Part shown: piece by piece, positions 8,871-17,948 of the stretch | How the letters are laid out: each line of letters opens with the position of its first letter | Numbering within the stretch: the stretch's first letter is position 1 | From: Staphylococcus edaphicus | GTDB taxonomy: Bacteria; Bacillota; Bacilli; Staphylococcales; Staphylococcaceae | Assembly: GCF_002614725.1 (NCBI RefSeq) | Contig: NZ_MRZN01000003.1 | Coordinates: forward strand, 1-64,000 | Length of the DNA: 64,000 nucleotides | Direction: 5' to 3' | Position numbers and translations under genes: made by a program | Notes under the pieces: generated by a model | Databases searched by the model: none | Told to the model about the DNA's origin: nothing | Seen by the model: the letters and a program-made list of their open reading frames with translations, nothing else

Positions 8871-9828
8871 AATTATGTCGTCCTTTCATTAACAAGATTA
8901 TGAAAATAATCGTGCCAAAAACTCCAATGGTTAAGCCAATATTAATTTCATATGGATATACGATGATTCTGCCAAAAATGTCAGAAAACATTACAAAAAT
9001 AGCACCAAGCATTGCCGTATGAGGCAAGGCATTTTTTAAGTGATCACCTCTAAATATGGAGACGATATTAGGGACAATGAGTCCTAAGAAAGGGAGGGTT
9101 CCGACAGTCACAACAACTAGCGCAGTAATAGTAGCTGTTATAAATAAGCCAATATTAATTATTTTTTCATAATTGACGCCTAAGTTATTACTAAAGTCTT
9201 TGCCCATTCCAGCAATCGTAAAATGATTTGCAAAAATATATGTAAGTACTAATAAAGGAATACTTAAGTATAAAATCTCATATCTACCACTAGTGATAAT
9301 TGCGAAATTACCATTTAACCAATTTCCAATACTTTGAACTGTGTTCGTTCTCAACGCTATAAACGTGGCAAAACTCGATATAATACCACCTAGCATGATA
9401 CCTAATAGTGGTATAAAAATAACATCGGTAAACCGTATGTATTGCACCAATTTAACAAAAAGGAAAGTCCCAGCAATGCTTAACGTCACTGCAAAAATTA
9501 ATTTTATGATGATGTTCTCTTGTGGGAAAAATATCATAGATAGCAAAATCCCTAACTTTGCCCACTCCATTGTACCGGCAGTTGTGGGACTGACAAATTT
9601 ATTCTGCATCATCTGTTGCATAATTAAACCCGCAAGCGCTAATGTACTTCCAGAAATGAGTATACTCACCGTTCTTGGAATTCTACTCGAAACAATAATA
9701 TTCATTTGTGCATCTGTCAGATGGAAAATGTCTGTGATTGATACCTTGCTTACGCCTAAAAACAGAGAAAGGATGGTAAGGATGAGTAAAATAATAGCTA
9801 AGACAATACCATTAAAAAAATATTTCAT
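8860..9828 (-). CDS. sstA: Iron-siderophore ABC transporter permease SstA
   Basis: First gene of the sst operon, a FecCD-type permease. MKYFFNG starts the first membrane segment, and LPFLGLIVPNIVSIFRGDHL near the C-terminus is the conserved family motif. I choose the ATG at 9828 (322 residues) because GAGGTAG lies upstream and S. aureus SstA begins at the same place. A start at 9906 would put the Fur box inside the coding region. Expression is expected to rise under iron starvation. Confidence 0.93.
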   Translation of the reverse strand: MKYFFNGIVLAIILLILTILSLFLGVSKVSITDIFHLTDAQMNIIVSSRIPRTVSILISGSTLALAGLIMQQMMQNKFVSPTTAGTMEWAKLGILLSMIFFPQENIIIKLIFAVTLSIAGTFLFVKLVQYIRFTDVIFIPLLGIMLGGIISSFATFIALRTNTVQSIGNWLNGNFAIITSGRYEILYLSIPLLVLTYIFANHFTIAGMGKDFSNNLGVNYEKIINIGLFITATITALVVVTVGTLPFLGLIVPNIVSIFRGDHLKNALPHTAMLGAIFVMFSDIFGRIIVYPYEINIGLTIGVFGTIIFIILLMKGRHNYAN

Positions 9829-9887
9829 AATTGAACTACCTCTAACCCTTTCGATTTTAAAATCCAATTTTTTAATGCTATTGGTTA

Positions 9888-9902
9888 TGATAATCATTAT
9901 CA
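9888..9902. promoter_or_regulatory. Fur box upstream of sstA
   Basis: TGATAATCATTATCA is a perfect 7-1-7 palindrome matching the Fur consensus of Firmicutes. It lies 60 bases upstream of the sstA start, where it would block the promoter when iron is plentiful. The rest of the 385-base gap between sstA and nrdF holds only AT-rich DNA and the nrdF terminator. Confidence 0.9.
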
Positions 9903-10096
9903 ACAACTATATTAAAATTCTACCATTTTTAATTGTAAATTCAATAGGTATATGCGATTTAAATATAATCTATATATGCATAATGACATAATTTAATATC
10001 GCAACTAAAAAATCACAGCACTTTATTTTAATTTTCCTTCTATATATAAATTTATTTTAATACGAATTACATTAAATCATGCTTCTATATGAATAT

Positions 10097-10126
10097 AAAA
10101 AAACCGAGACAACATACATGTCTCGG
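10097..10126 (-). terminator. Terminator of the nrd operon
   Basis: CCGAGACA at 10104-10111 pairs with TGTCTCGG at 10119-10126, and seven Ts follow on the minus strand. It lies about 90 bases after the nrdF stop. Confidence 0.85.
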
Positions 10127-10213
10127 CTTAAATCATCGTATTGGCAGTTATTATTATCATTAAAACTGCACTAAATTGCTAAGTTCTTTTTCTAAATCAA
10201 CCACATCTATTGT

Positions 10214-11182
10214 TTATTCGTCAAATACGAAATCTTCATCTTTTAATGCCTCTACATTAAGTGCCAATGTATAACCATCACCTTTAACTGAGAAGAAGTC
10301 ATGGTTTTTAGTAGTAGTATCTAATGCATTTTCAATGATTGGATTAAATTCACGCTCTTCAAAATACGGATCAAAACCTAAGTTAGATAATGCCTTGTTA
10401 CCATTATATCTGACATAGTTTAATACATCTTCGGCCAATCCAATATCATCATAAAGTGAATGTGTATAAGCAACTTCATTTTTGTATAAGTCATCTAACA
10501 ATTTATACATATCTTGGTCTGCTTGTAACTTCTCACTTTCTGAGAGCTCATTACGTAAACTTTGTGCATCCATTCCTGTAAATACGCCATGAATAGACTC
10601 ATCTAATAAGATTTTACGAATAATTTCTCCTGAAGTTGTCATCTTACCTTGACCGGCAAGATAAAGCGGATAATAGAAACCTGAATAGAATAAAAATGTT
10701 TCTAAAAATACACTTGATACACGTGCCATATATTGATCATAAATCGAAGCCTCTTTACCCCATAGTTTATGATAATTATTTATAATTTTATCTGATTTAT
10801 ATTTTAAATGAGGTTCTTCAATAACCCATTTATCCAATAAATAGTTTGTTTCACTGGAAGGTAGTAATGTTGTAAAGATATGTGAATAACTTTTAGCATG
10901 GATTTGTTCCATCATGGCCATAAATGAATAAACGGCTTTTTTACGTAAATCCGTTGTATGTAACATAATCAGTGGCATACCATCATCGGCTTGGTGTGTG
11001 TCCAATCCTGTTAAACCAGCTAATGCTTTTTTAAAAGCTTCTTTTTCTGGATCTGTTAACGTCTTCCAACTTGCAATATCTTTAGATACTTTAAATTCAG
11101 TTTCTACCCACATCTGTGAAATATTTTGTCGCCAAAACATATTTGTCATGTCTTCTTGCGTATTCCAATTGACTGCTTTCAT
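10214..11182 (-). CDS. nrdF: Class Ib ribonucleotide reductase small subunit NrdF
   Basis: Carries the dimetal-tyrosyl radical cofactor that starts ribonucleotide reduction in NrdE. Metal ligands are visible in GLDTHQADDG (Asp), MMEQIHAKSYSH (Glu, His) and LLDESIHGVF (Glu, His), and the radical tyrosine lies just after EQIHAKSY. 322 residues, as in S. aureus. It follows nrdE by 120 bases, which is longer than usual within an operon; the gap holds no clear terminator. Confidence 0.96.
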   Translation of the reverse strand: MKAVNWNTQEDMTNMFWRQNISQMWVETEFKVSKDIASWKTLTDPEKEAFKKALAGLTGLDTHQADDGMPLIMLHTTDLRKKAVYSFMAMMEQIHAKSYSHIFTTLLPSSETNYLLDKWVIEEPHLKYKSDKIINNYHKLWGKEASIYDQYMARVSSVFLETFLFYSGFYYPLYLAGQGKMTTSGEIIRKILLDESIHGVFTGMDAQSLRNELSESEKLQADQDMYKLLDDLYKNEVAYTHSLYDDIGLAEDVLNYVRYNGNKALSNLGFDPYFEEREFNPIIENALDTTTKNHDFFSVKGDGYTLALNVEALKDEDFVFDE

Positions 11183-11302
11183 TTAGTTATTGTCCCCTAT
11201 CCAATAAATATTTAATTAAGCAGTGATATACAGCCTAACCTTATAGCTAGATCAGACTGCTTCATAATACCACTGTTCACTTGTACCTATGTGATTTGTC
11301 TA

Positions 11303-13408
11303 TTAAATTGAACAACTTGTACATTCTTCTACGCTTAATAGTTTATTTCGCGTATAATATAAAGATTTCAATCCTTTGTGATGTGCATATACATATAATC
11401 TTGACAATTCACGTGTAGAAATTTCAGAGTTGACATAAAGAATCGTAGAAATTCCTTGGTCAATATGTGTTTGAATCGTTGAAATTAAATCAATTAATTT
11501 CATTTGATCTGTATTAAATGCTGACTTGTAATACCACATTGTTTCAGGTGATAGAAATGGCATTGGATAGAAAGTTTCTGCATTGCCATACGTACGACGC
11601 TCGATTTGATCAACAATTGGCATTACTGAGCTTGTCGCGTTTTGAACATATGAAATACTTTGCGTTGGTGCAATTGCTAAACGGTATGCATGGAAAAGAC
11701 CATTGGCTTCAACCTTTTGTTGAAGTGCTTTCCAATCTTCTGGTGTTGGAATTTCCAATCCATCAAATAATTTACGCACTTTTTCATATTTTGGCTCAAA
11801 TGTTTGTGAAGTATAAAATTCAAAATATTTACCGTTTGCATAATCAGATTTCTCAAAGTCTTTGTATACCTCTTGTCTTTCCTTAGCGATTTCCATAGAA
11901 CGCTCTAATGAATAATAATTCATCATCATAAAGAAGATATTAGCGAAATCTTTGGCTTCTTCTGATTCATAACCAATCTTATTTTTGGCCAAATAGCCGT
12001 GTAAATTCATCACGCCTAATCCAACAGAATGTAACTCTCTATTTGCTTTTCTTACGCCTGGTGCATTTTGAATATCTGCTTCATCACTTACAACTGTCAA
12101 TGCATCCATGCCTGTGTGCACAGAATCTTTAAATTTACCTGATTCCATAACATTAACAATATTTAACGAGCCTAGATTACAAGAAATATCACGTTTAATT
12201 TCATCCTCAGTACCGTAATCATTAATTACAGAAGTTTCTTGTAATTGGAAGATTTCTGTACATAAATTACTCATTTTAATTTGACCAATATCAGCGTTAG
12301 CATGTACTTTATTTGCATTATCTTTGAACATTAAATATGGATAGCCCGATTGTAATTGTGTTTGTGCAATCGTATTTAACATTTCACGTGCGTCTTTTTT
12401 CTTTTTATCAATATTCGGGTTAGCAACCAGTTCGTCATAGTATTCGTCTAAATTAATATCGTCTAATGTCACACCATACTCTTTATAAATTGTATGTGGC
12501 GCAAACATATGAAAATCTTTACCCTCTTTGGCTAAATCAAAGAATTTAGATGGCACAATTAAACCAGTTGAAATCGTTGATAAACGTAAATCTTCATCCG
12601 CATTTACTTTTTTCGTATCTAAAAATTCTTCCACATCATAATGGAAAATATTTAAATAAACAGCACCTGCACCAGGTCTTTGTCCTAGTTGGTCTGCATA
12701 ACTAAAGCCACCTTCAAGAGATTTTGCAACAGGTAGCACACCTTTCGCTACCCCTTTAATGCCTTTAATTGCTTCACCACGCGCACGTAATTTAGATAAG
12801 TTGATTGCGACACCGCCGCCAATTTTACTTAATTGTTTCGCTGTTGAGTCAATAAAGTTAATTGAGTTTAAACTATCATCTGTTTCTAATAAGAAACAAG
12901 ATACCAATTCTCCACGACGTGCACGTCCAGCATTTAAGAAAGTCGGCGTAGCTGGTTGATAACGTTGTTCAACCATTGCTGAAATAAATTGTTTCGCTGT
13001 TGCTTTGTGACCATTAGCTAAATAAAGCGCCACAATTGCTACGTGTTGCTTATAATCTTCTAGATATTGGCTTTTATCATTTGTTTTCAATGCATAATCT
13101 TTATAAAATTTACTTGCTGACATGTAGCTTGCAAATTCAAACGGAATACCTTTAGCATAATCTGTAATTTCTTGTAGGTCAGCTTCTGAATATTTTGCAA
13201 ACAAGTCAAAATAGAAGTCATTATCAACGAGATAGTGTAGACGCTCAATTTCAGTGTCAAAATAAATTGTTTTATCCTGAATCTCTTCTAAATATACCTC
13301 AAGTGCTTCTTGATCTTTTTCTAAATTAAAAAAACCATTGTCTTTACGTTTCGTTACTTCGTTATTTAACTCAATATGATTGTATTTCTTCTCGTCCATA
13401 ATTTTCAT
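11303..13408 (-). CDS. nrdE: Class Ib ribonucleotide reductase large subunit NrdE
   Basis: Catalytic subunit that reduces ribonucleoside diphosphates. Conserved pieces include [20 protein letters not shown] with an active-site cysteine, SNLCTEIFQ with the thiyl-radical cysteine, NLGSLNIVN, and the C-terminal redox pair ECTSCSI. About 701 residues. I choose the ATG at 13408 because GGTGGGG lies upstream. A start at 13468 would add residues not found in the S. aureus protein. It overlaps nrdI by 38 bases, which suggests translational coupling. Confidence 0.96.
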   Translation of the reverse strand: MKIMDEKKYNHIELNNEVTKRKDNGFFNLEKDQEALEVYLEEIQDKTIYFDTEIERLHYLVDNDFYFDLFAKYSEADLQEITDYAKGIPFEFASYMSASKFYKDYALKTNDKSQYLEDYKQHVAIVALYLANGHKATAKQFISAMVEQRYQPATPTFLNAGRARRGELVSCFLLETDDSLNSINFIDSTAKQLSKIGGGVAINLSKLRARGEAIKGIKGVAKGVLPVAKSLEGGFSYADQLGQRPGAGAVYLNIFHYDVEEFLDTKKVNADEDLRLSTISTGLIVPSKFFDLAKEGKDFHMFAPHTIYKEYGVTLDDINLDEYYDELVANPNIDKKKKDAREMLNTIAQTQLQSGYPYLMFKDNANKVHANADIGQIKMSNLCTEIFQLQETSVINDYGTEDEIKRDISCNLGSLNIVNVMESGKFKDSVHTGMDALTVVSDEADIQNAPGVRKANRELHSVGLGVMNLHGYLAKNKIGYESEEAKDFANIFFMMMNYYSLERSMEIAKERQEVYKDFEKSDYANGKYFEFYTSQTFEPKYEKVRKLFDGLEIPTPEDWKALQQKVEANGLFHAYRLAIAPTQSISYVQNATSSVMPIVDQIERRTYGNAETFYPMPFLSPETMWYYKSAFNTDQMKLIDLISTIQTHIDQGISTILYVNSEISTRELSRLYVYAHHKGLKSLYYTRNKLLSVEECTSCSI

Positions 13409-13769
13409 TGAACTGCCCCACCTTATCTTTAAATTCGCTAATATCGCTCTGTGTTCCTTGAACTTCAAATTTCATAAGTAAAGGAACTTGATAGCTTTCC
13501 GAGATCGACCGTCCAGCTTTCGCAAAGTTTTGTCCCCAATTGCGATTTCCACTTGCTGCAACGGCCCTTAGTAAATCATGATTTATGTCTAAAAATGACT
13601 GAACTGGTTGTGGTACTTCTCCAAATCCTATCGTTCCAGTGACCAAGATGAATGGTTCTTCAATATTCTCAGTACAATTATTTTGAGTTATCTCCATAAC
13701 ATTGGTAAGTTCTGTTTTTTTAATAAACCTACGTACATTGCCCGAAAATGAAAAATAAACAACCTTCAT
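13371..13769 (-). CDS. nrdI: Flavodoxin-like NrdI
   Basis: Flavodoxin that supplies the oxidant needed to build the manganese-tyrosyl radical in NrdF. The FMN-binding loop [11 protein letters not shown] is at residues 5-15, and [18 protein letters not shown] and [15 protein letters not shown] are the other conserved flavin contacts. 132 residues. First gene of nrdIEF; no nrdH is seen here. AAGGTGATCC lies upstream of the ATG. NrdR boxes are placed 115-315 bases upstream. Confidence 0.95.
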   Translation of the reverse strand: MKVVYFSFSGNVRRFIKKTELTNVMEITQNNCTENIEEPFILVTGTIGFGEVPQPVQSFLDINHDLLRAVAASGNRNWGQNFAKAGRSISESYQVPLLMKFEVQGTQSDISEFKDKVGQFNENYGREEIQSY

Positions 13770-13883
13770 AGGATCACCTTCTTTCTAAACTTATATTTTA
13801 TTCGTATTACAGTTGTCATCAAATAGAACTTATCGTATTTATATTTTAAAATTAATTTAAGTAGTAACCATCAATTGAGCTAA

Positions 13884-13899
13884 CCACAATATATAGTGA
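13884..13899. promoter_or_regulatory. Possible third NrdR box
   Basis: CCACAATATATAGTGA keeps the CAATATATAG core of the NrdR consensus. It lies 115 bases upstream of nrdI and 153 bases centre-to-centre from the nearer box of the main pair. Confidence 0.55.
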
Positions 13900-14036
13900 T
13901 TACATTAAACTCTATAGAGTTATGTAAAAGTTCAATAATTAGGTATTAATGCTTGATTTGTCATGATTGAATGCCCAAAGTAGTGTTATTTTACTTAAAA
14001 TATGATTTATTATAAATAAATTGACCACGTTATAAA

Positions 14037-14084
14037 ACACAATATATTGTGTTTCTCCCTGGCCTTAAGTACTATATTATGTGT
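14037..14084. promoter_or_regulatory. Tandem NrdR boxes
   Basis: Box 1 at 14037-14052 is the perfect palindrome ACACAATATATTGTGT. Box 2 at 14069-14084 is GTACTATATTATGTGT. Both keep the C and G at the fixed positions of the NrdR consensus. Their centres are 32 bases apart, the usual spacing of NrdR box pairs (three helical turns). NrdR represses ribonucleotide reductase genes when dATP is high. They lie about 270 bases upstream of nrdI. Confidence 0.85.
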
Positions 14085-14484
14085 TTTATTATACATAAGT
14101 CCGAAAGTTATTTAAAGGCCTTTGTTCATGACGAAATTTTGAATAGTAAACAGAAATGGCACCAATTCAACGTTAACTGCTCATTTTAATTTTATAAAAA
14201 AATTTTTTCGAAATTCAAAGCTATTTTATTTGCTTTTTCCCAAAAGCTTGTAAGCATTGATATAACTCCATTTAAGAAATAACGACTCCAAAATTGACTA
14301 CAATTGAAATTGTTTGGAAAATAAAATTTAATAGAATATATTTCGCATTTCAGCCAGAAAACAGAACATTTGTTCCCTTTTGTTAGTTTACTCCCTTTTC
14401 AATTTACTTTCAAGCATATATACATGTTCTATATAGTTATGCTAATATGAATACGTTAAAAATTTAAAAATCGAGGCGATACAT

Positions 14485-15372
14485 ATGAATCCTAAAGTTA
14501 AGGGGATTATTGCTATCCTGGTTTCCGCAGTTGGCTTTAGCTTTATGTCTGTTTTCTTCAGATTAGCGGGAGACTTACCTGTATTTCAAAAGTCACTCGC
14601 TCGAAATTTAGTAGCTATGTTTATTCCGTTATATTTTATTTATAAATATAAACAACCGCTATTCGGTAAACTCAGCAGTCAGCCGCTTTTAATTTCGCGT
14701 TCTACTTTAGGTTTAATCGGTGTCCTATTAAATATCTATGCCATAGATCATATGATTTTAAGCGATGCTGATACATTAATGAAACTCAATCCTTTTTGGA
14801 CTATCTTACTTAGTTTAATATTTCTAAATGAAAAAATTCGTAACTATCAATTGATAGCGATGGTGGTTGCAATTTTCGGCATGTTATTTGTTGTTAAACC
14901 TGAATTTTCATCATCTATGATTCCTGCGATTGGTGGTTTATTCTCAGGTATTTTTGCCGCAAGTGCTTATACTTGTGTAAGAGCGCTAAGTACACGTGAA
15001 GCGCCATATACGATTGTATTTTATTTTTCATTCTTTTCTATTATCGTTTTAATACCATTTACGGCCTTTACATTCGAACCGATGACTATGATGCAAGTTG
15101 TGTATTTAATTGGTGCTGGTCTTGCAGCAGCTGCTGGTCAAATTGGCATTACATTAGCTTACAGTTACGCGCCCGCTAAAGACATTTCTATATTCACGTA
15201 TGCATCTATTGTCTTTACAGCTTTATTTGGATTTATCTTGTTTGGAGAATCCCCAGACTTTTATGCGATTTTAGGTTATGTCATCATCATAGGTTCAAGT
15301 TACTACATGTTTGAAAAAGCAAGACGACAACCACTAACATTACAAAAAGAAGAACAAAAACCAAAAACATAA
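14485..15372 (+). CDS. DMT/EamA-family membrane transporter
   Basis: A drug/metabolite-type exporter of 295 residues with about ten hydrophobic segments arranged as two EamA repeats (about 7-135 and 150-280). The substrate is unknown. GAGGCGATACAT precedes the ATG. queF starts 13 bases after its stop, so the two form a transcription unit. Because of this pairing it may move a queuosine-related compound, but that is only inference; staphylococci more often use other carriers for preQ1. Confidence 0.85.
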   Translation: MNPKVKGIIAILVSAVGFSFMSVFFRLAGDLPVFQKSLARNLVAMFIPLYFIYKYKQPLFGKLSSQPLLISRSTLGLIGVLLNIYAIDHMILSDADTLMKLNPFWTILLSLIFLNEKIRNYQLIAMVVAIFGMLFVVKPEFSSSMIPAIGGLFSGIFAASAYTCVRALSTREAPYTIVFYFSFFSIIVLIPFTAFTFEPMTMMQVVYLIGAGLAAAAGQIGITLAYSYAPAKDISIFTYASIVFTALFGFILFGESPDFYAILGYVIIIGSSYYMFEKARRQPLTLQKEEQKPKT

Positions 15373-15385
15373 GGAGTGTTATACC

Positions 15386-15886
15386 ATGTCAGAAGGACGT
15401 AATAAACAAGAATTAGAAGATGTTACACTACTAGGGAACCAAAACAATAAATATGACTTTGATTATAGACCCGATGTATTAGAATCTTTTGATAATAAGC
15501 ATCAGGGCCGTGATTATTTTGTTAAGTTCAACTGTCCTGAATTCACATCTTTATGCCCTATTACAGGACAACCAGATTTTGCGACTATTTATATCTCGTA
15601 TATCCCAAATATTAAAATGGTTGAATCCAAATCATTAAAACTATATTTGTTTAGTTTCAGAAATCATGGTGACTTTCATGAAGACTGTATGAACATCATT
15701 ATGAATGACTTAATAGAACTTATGGATCCACATTATATTGAGGTTTGGGGCAAATTCACACCACGTGGTGGTATCTCAATAGATCCATATACAAATTATG
15801 GTCGTCCAAACTCTAAATATGAGAAAATGGCAGAGCATCGCTTAATGAACCATGACCTTTATCCTGAAAAGATAGACAACCGTTAA
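15386..15886 (+). CDS. queF: NADPH-dependent preQ0 reductase QueF
   Basis: Reduces the nitrile of 7-cyano-7-deazaguanine (preQ0) to preQ1, the last soluble step before insertion into t[22 protein letters not shown] carries the catalytic cysteine that forms the thioimide with preQ0. [10 protein letters not shown] and [11 protein letters not shown] are the other family motifs. 166 residues, the short unimodular type, almost identical to the S. aureus protein. AAGGAGTG precedes the ATG. Enzymes for the earlier steps, queCDE, lie at 37.5-39.3 kb. Confidence 0.96.
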   Translation: MSEGRNKQELEDVTLLGNQNNKYDFDYRPDVLESFDNKHQGRDYFVKFNCPEFTSLCPITGQPDFATIYISYIPNIKMVESKSLKLYLFSFRNHGDFHEDCMNIIMNDLIELMDPHYIEVWGKFTPRGGISIDPYTNYGRPNSKYEKMAEHRLMNHDLYPEKIDNR

Positions 15887-15900
15887 TAATTTCTTACTAT

Positions 15901-15945
15901 TAATAATCCACTCGAAACCAAAAGTAGTTCGTGTGGATTATTTTT
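15901..15945 (+). terminator. Terminator of EamA-queF
   Basis: AATAATCCAC pairs with GTGGATTATT, extended by CGAA/TTCG, and seven Ts follow. It lies 15 bases after the queF stop. Confidence 0.9.
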
Positions 15946-15963
15946 TTATTATTTTACTTAAAT

Positions 15964-15979
15964 ATTAAAACGCTTACTA
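15964..15979 (-). promoter_or_regulatory. Weak cre-like site upstream of dtpT
   Basis: Read on the minus strand, TAGTAAGCGTTTTAAT matches the CcpA cre consensus at 14 of 16 positions by hand count. It lies about 90 bases before the POT gene. Two mismatches make this tentative. Confidence 0.35.
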
Positions 15980-16065
15980 ATATGATTTTGTACTATTGAT
16001 ATATACACTTGTTATTTTTGTGAAAACATTATAAAATAAATCCAACCATTTAGGGGAGGGAAATT

Positions 16066-17580
16066 ATGAAACAGATAAGTTACACGCACGAAGAAATTAT
16101 GAAAAGTACTCCGAGAAAGGGGTTCTTCGGACATCCAAAAGGACTAGGCACACTGTTTTTCACTGAATTTTGGGAGCGATTCAGTTATTATGGTATGAAA
16201 GCGATACTAATATATTATCTTTATTATAGTGTGGCTGAGGGTGGTTTCGGTTTAAGCCAAGCCGTGGCAATGCAAATTGTCGCAATTTACGGAACTTTAA
16301 TTTATATGTCAGGTGTTATTGGGGCGTGGATTGCAGATCGGATAACCGGGACACAAAGCGCTGTCTTCTACGGTGGATTCCTAATCATGATTGGGCATAT
16401 TTTATTGTCCTTACCAAATAATTTAACATTAGTAATGGTTGCGCTCGCAGTCATTATTGCAGGTACTGGTCTATTAAAACCAAACATTTCATCAACAGTT
16501 GGTGAACTCTATGATCGTAATGATGTAAGACGAGACGCTGCATTCACTTTATTCTATATGGGTATTAATTTCGGTAGTTTATTTGCGCCATTAATTACAG
16601 GTTATTTACAAACTAGAGTTAGTTTCCACGCTGGTTTCTTAATCGCTGCTATCGGTATGTTCTGTGGACTTGTGGTCTATACTTTAAAACGTAAAGTAAA
16701 CTTAGGCTTGGCGGGTCGTAACGTACCGAATCCTTTAACAAGACCAGAAATTAAAAAGTTCGTTCTATTTAGTACAGGGATGATTGTATTATTTTTAGTG
16801 TATTTATTAATTCTACATTTGAATAATGCCTTAACTTTAGAAAACTTTAGCTTTTTAATTACCATTTTAGGTATTGTATTACCAATCTACTTGTTTATTA
16901 ATATGATTTTACATAAAGACGTTACGCAAGATGAACGTTCACGTGTATATAGTTACATACCATTGTATATTACATCTGTTGCCTTTTGGATGATACAAGA
17001 ACAAGGGTCAACGATTCTCGCAACATTTGCAGATAAAAAGACGCAACTAGAAATGTCAGTATTAACGAATGGATTCATAGATTTCTCAATCCCTGCATCA
17101 TGGGCACAATCTTTAAATCCATTGTTTATCATTCTCTTAGCACCTGTCTTTGCAACGCTATGGGTTAAATTAGGCAAAAAGAACCCACCTACGGTACATA
17201 AATTTGCCTATGGTGCAATTATCGCTGGTTTGTCCTATCTAGTCATGATTATTCCATTGGCTACAGGTAATGACTTAATTAATCCATTATGGCTTGTGCT
17301 AAGTTTCTTTTTAATTACTATCGGAGAGCTTTGCATCTCACCAGTTGGTTTATCGACTACTACAAAATTAGCGCCAGTCACATTCACAGCACGTATGATG
17401 AGTTTATGGATGTTAAGTAATGCAACAGCACAAGGACTTAACGCACAACTCGTAGTTGTTTATACAAAAATGGACCAAAGTGACTACTTCATGTATTCAG
17501 GTTTAGTCGCAGTGGTAATCGGTATTCTATTATTAATCATTTCACCAAAAGTAAAACGTGCAATGAAAGGTGTTTACTAA
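16066..17580 (+). CDS. dtpT: POT-family di-/tripeptide:proton symporter DtpT
   Basis: Proton-driven uptake of di- and tripeptides across the cell membrane. 504 residues with about 14 membrane segments. The POT signature is visible as ERFSYYGMKAIL (ExxERFxYYG) at about 37-48, followed by IADRITGTQSAVFYGG. FYMGINFGSLFAP is the second PTR2 signature. GGGGAGGG precedes the ATG by seven bases. A paralogue follows in the same direction, separated by its own terminator and promoter region. Confidence 0.93.
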   Translation: MKQISYTHEEIMKSTPRKGFFGHPKGLGTLFFTEFWERFSYYGMKAILIYYLYYSVAEGGFGLSQAVAMQIVAIYGTLIYMSGVIGAWIADRITGTQSAVFYGGFLIMIGHILLSLPNNLTLVMVALAVIIAGTGLLKPNISSTVGELYDRNDVRRDAAFTLFYMGINFGSLFAPLITGYLQTRVSFHAGFLIAAIGMFCGLVVYTLKRKVNLGLAGRNVPNPLTRPEIKKFVLFSTGMIVLFLVYLLILHLNNALTLENFSFLITILGIVLPIYLFINMILHKDVTQDERSRVYSYIPLYITSVAFWMIQEQGSTILATFADKKTQLEMSVLTNGFIDFSIPASWAQSLNPLFIILLAPVFATLWVKLGKKNPPTVHKFAYGAIIAGLSYLVMIIPLATGNDLINPLWLVLSFFLITIGELCISPVGLSTTTKLAPVTFTARMMSLWMLSNATAQGLNAQLVVVYTKMDQSDYFMYSGLVAVVIGILLLIISPKVKRAMKGVY

Positions 17581-17626
17581 TTACGCATAGATTCTAATTA
17601 ACATATCTTTTAAGCTTTATATATAA

Positions 17627-17666
17627 GCTGTCAGCAACACCACATTATGGTTAGCTGGCAGTTTTT
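17627..17666 (+). terminator. Terminator of dtpT
   Basis: GCTGTCAGC-AAC pairs imperfectly with GTTAGCTGGCAGT, and TTTTTCTTTT follows. Confidence 0.8.
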
Positions 17667-17839
17667 CTTTTGCCATTATTGGATAAACATAGACAGTAGT
17701 TGAAAGCGTTGATGATCACACTATCCTCAAATAAAGTGCAAATTCACTTCATTATATCCCTGCTTTTATGATTACATTAAACACTTATATTTACAATTTG
17801 CTATTTAAATCATACAAAATTAATTACAATAATTAACAG

Positions 17840-17871
17840 AATATTCTTAATATTCTTATTTTGAGAATATT
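17840..17871. promoter_or_regulatory. Candidate operator with three AATATTCT half-sites
   Basis: AATATTCT occurs at 17840 and 17849. Its exact inverse AGAATATT is at 17864-17871, so 17849-17871 is a perfect 8-7-8 inverted repeat. It ends directly before the -35 box of the next promoter. I do not know the binding protein. Confidence 0.5.
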
Positions 17872-17872
17872 A

Positions 17873-17901
17873 TTGCAATTTAATTTTATTAAGCGTAAAA
17901 T
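17873..17901 (+). promoter_or_regulatory. SigA-type promoter of the second POT gene
   Basis: TTGCAA at 17873-17878 and TAAAAT at 17896-17901 are separated by 17 bases. The POT gene starts 47 bases further on. Confidence 0.6.
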
Positions 17902-17948
17902 CTTTTTTATACATTTTTATTGGGAGCAAGAAAGGACGGGAATGTTTT

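Larger units (their letters stand above)
13770..14484. other. Long non-coding region between divergent nrdIEF and EamA-queF
   Basis: These 715 bases hold no credible gene. They contain NrdR boxes (see the separate entries), a palindrome AACTCTATAGAGTT at 13908-13921, and AT-rich DNA. From about 14090 to 14400 I see no recognisable structure. Confidence 0.8.
17581..17948. other. Intergenic region between the two POT genes
   Basis: The 368 bases contain the terminator of the first POT gene (17627-17666), a TTGAAAGCGTTGA sequence at 17700 that looks like half a cre site, the inverted-repeat array at 17840-17871 and a promoter at 17873-17901. Confidence 0.75.
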
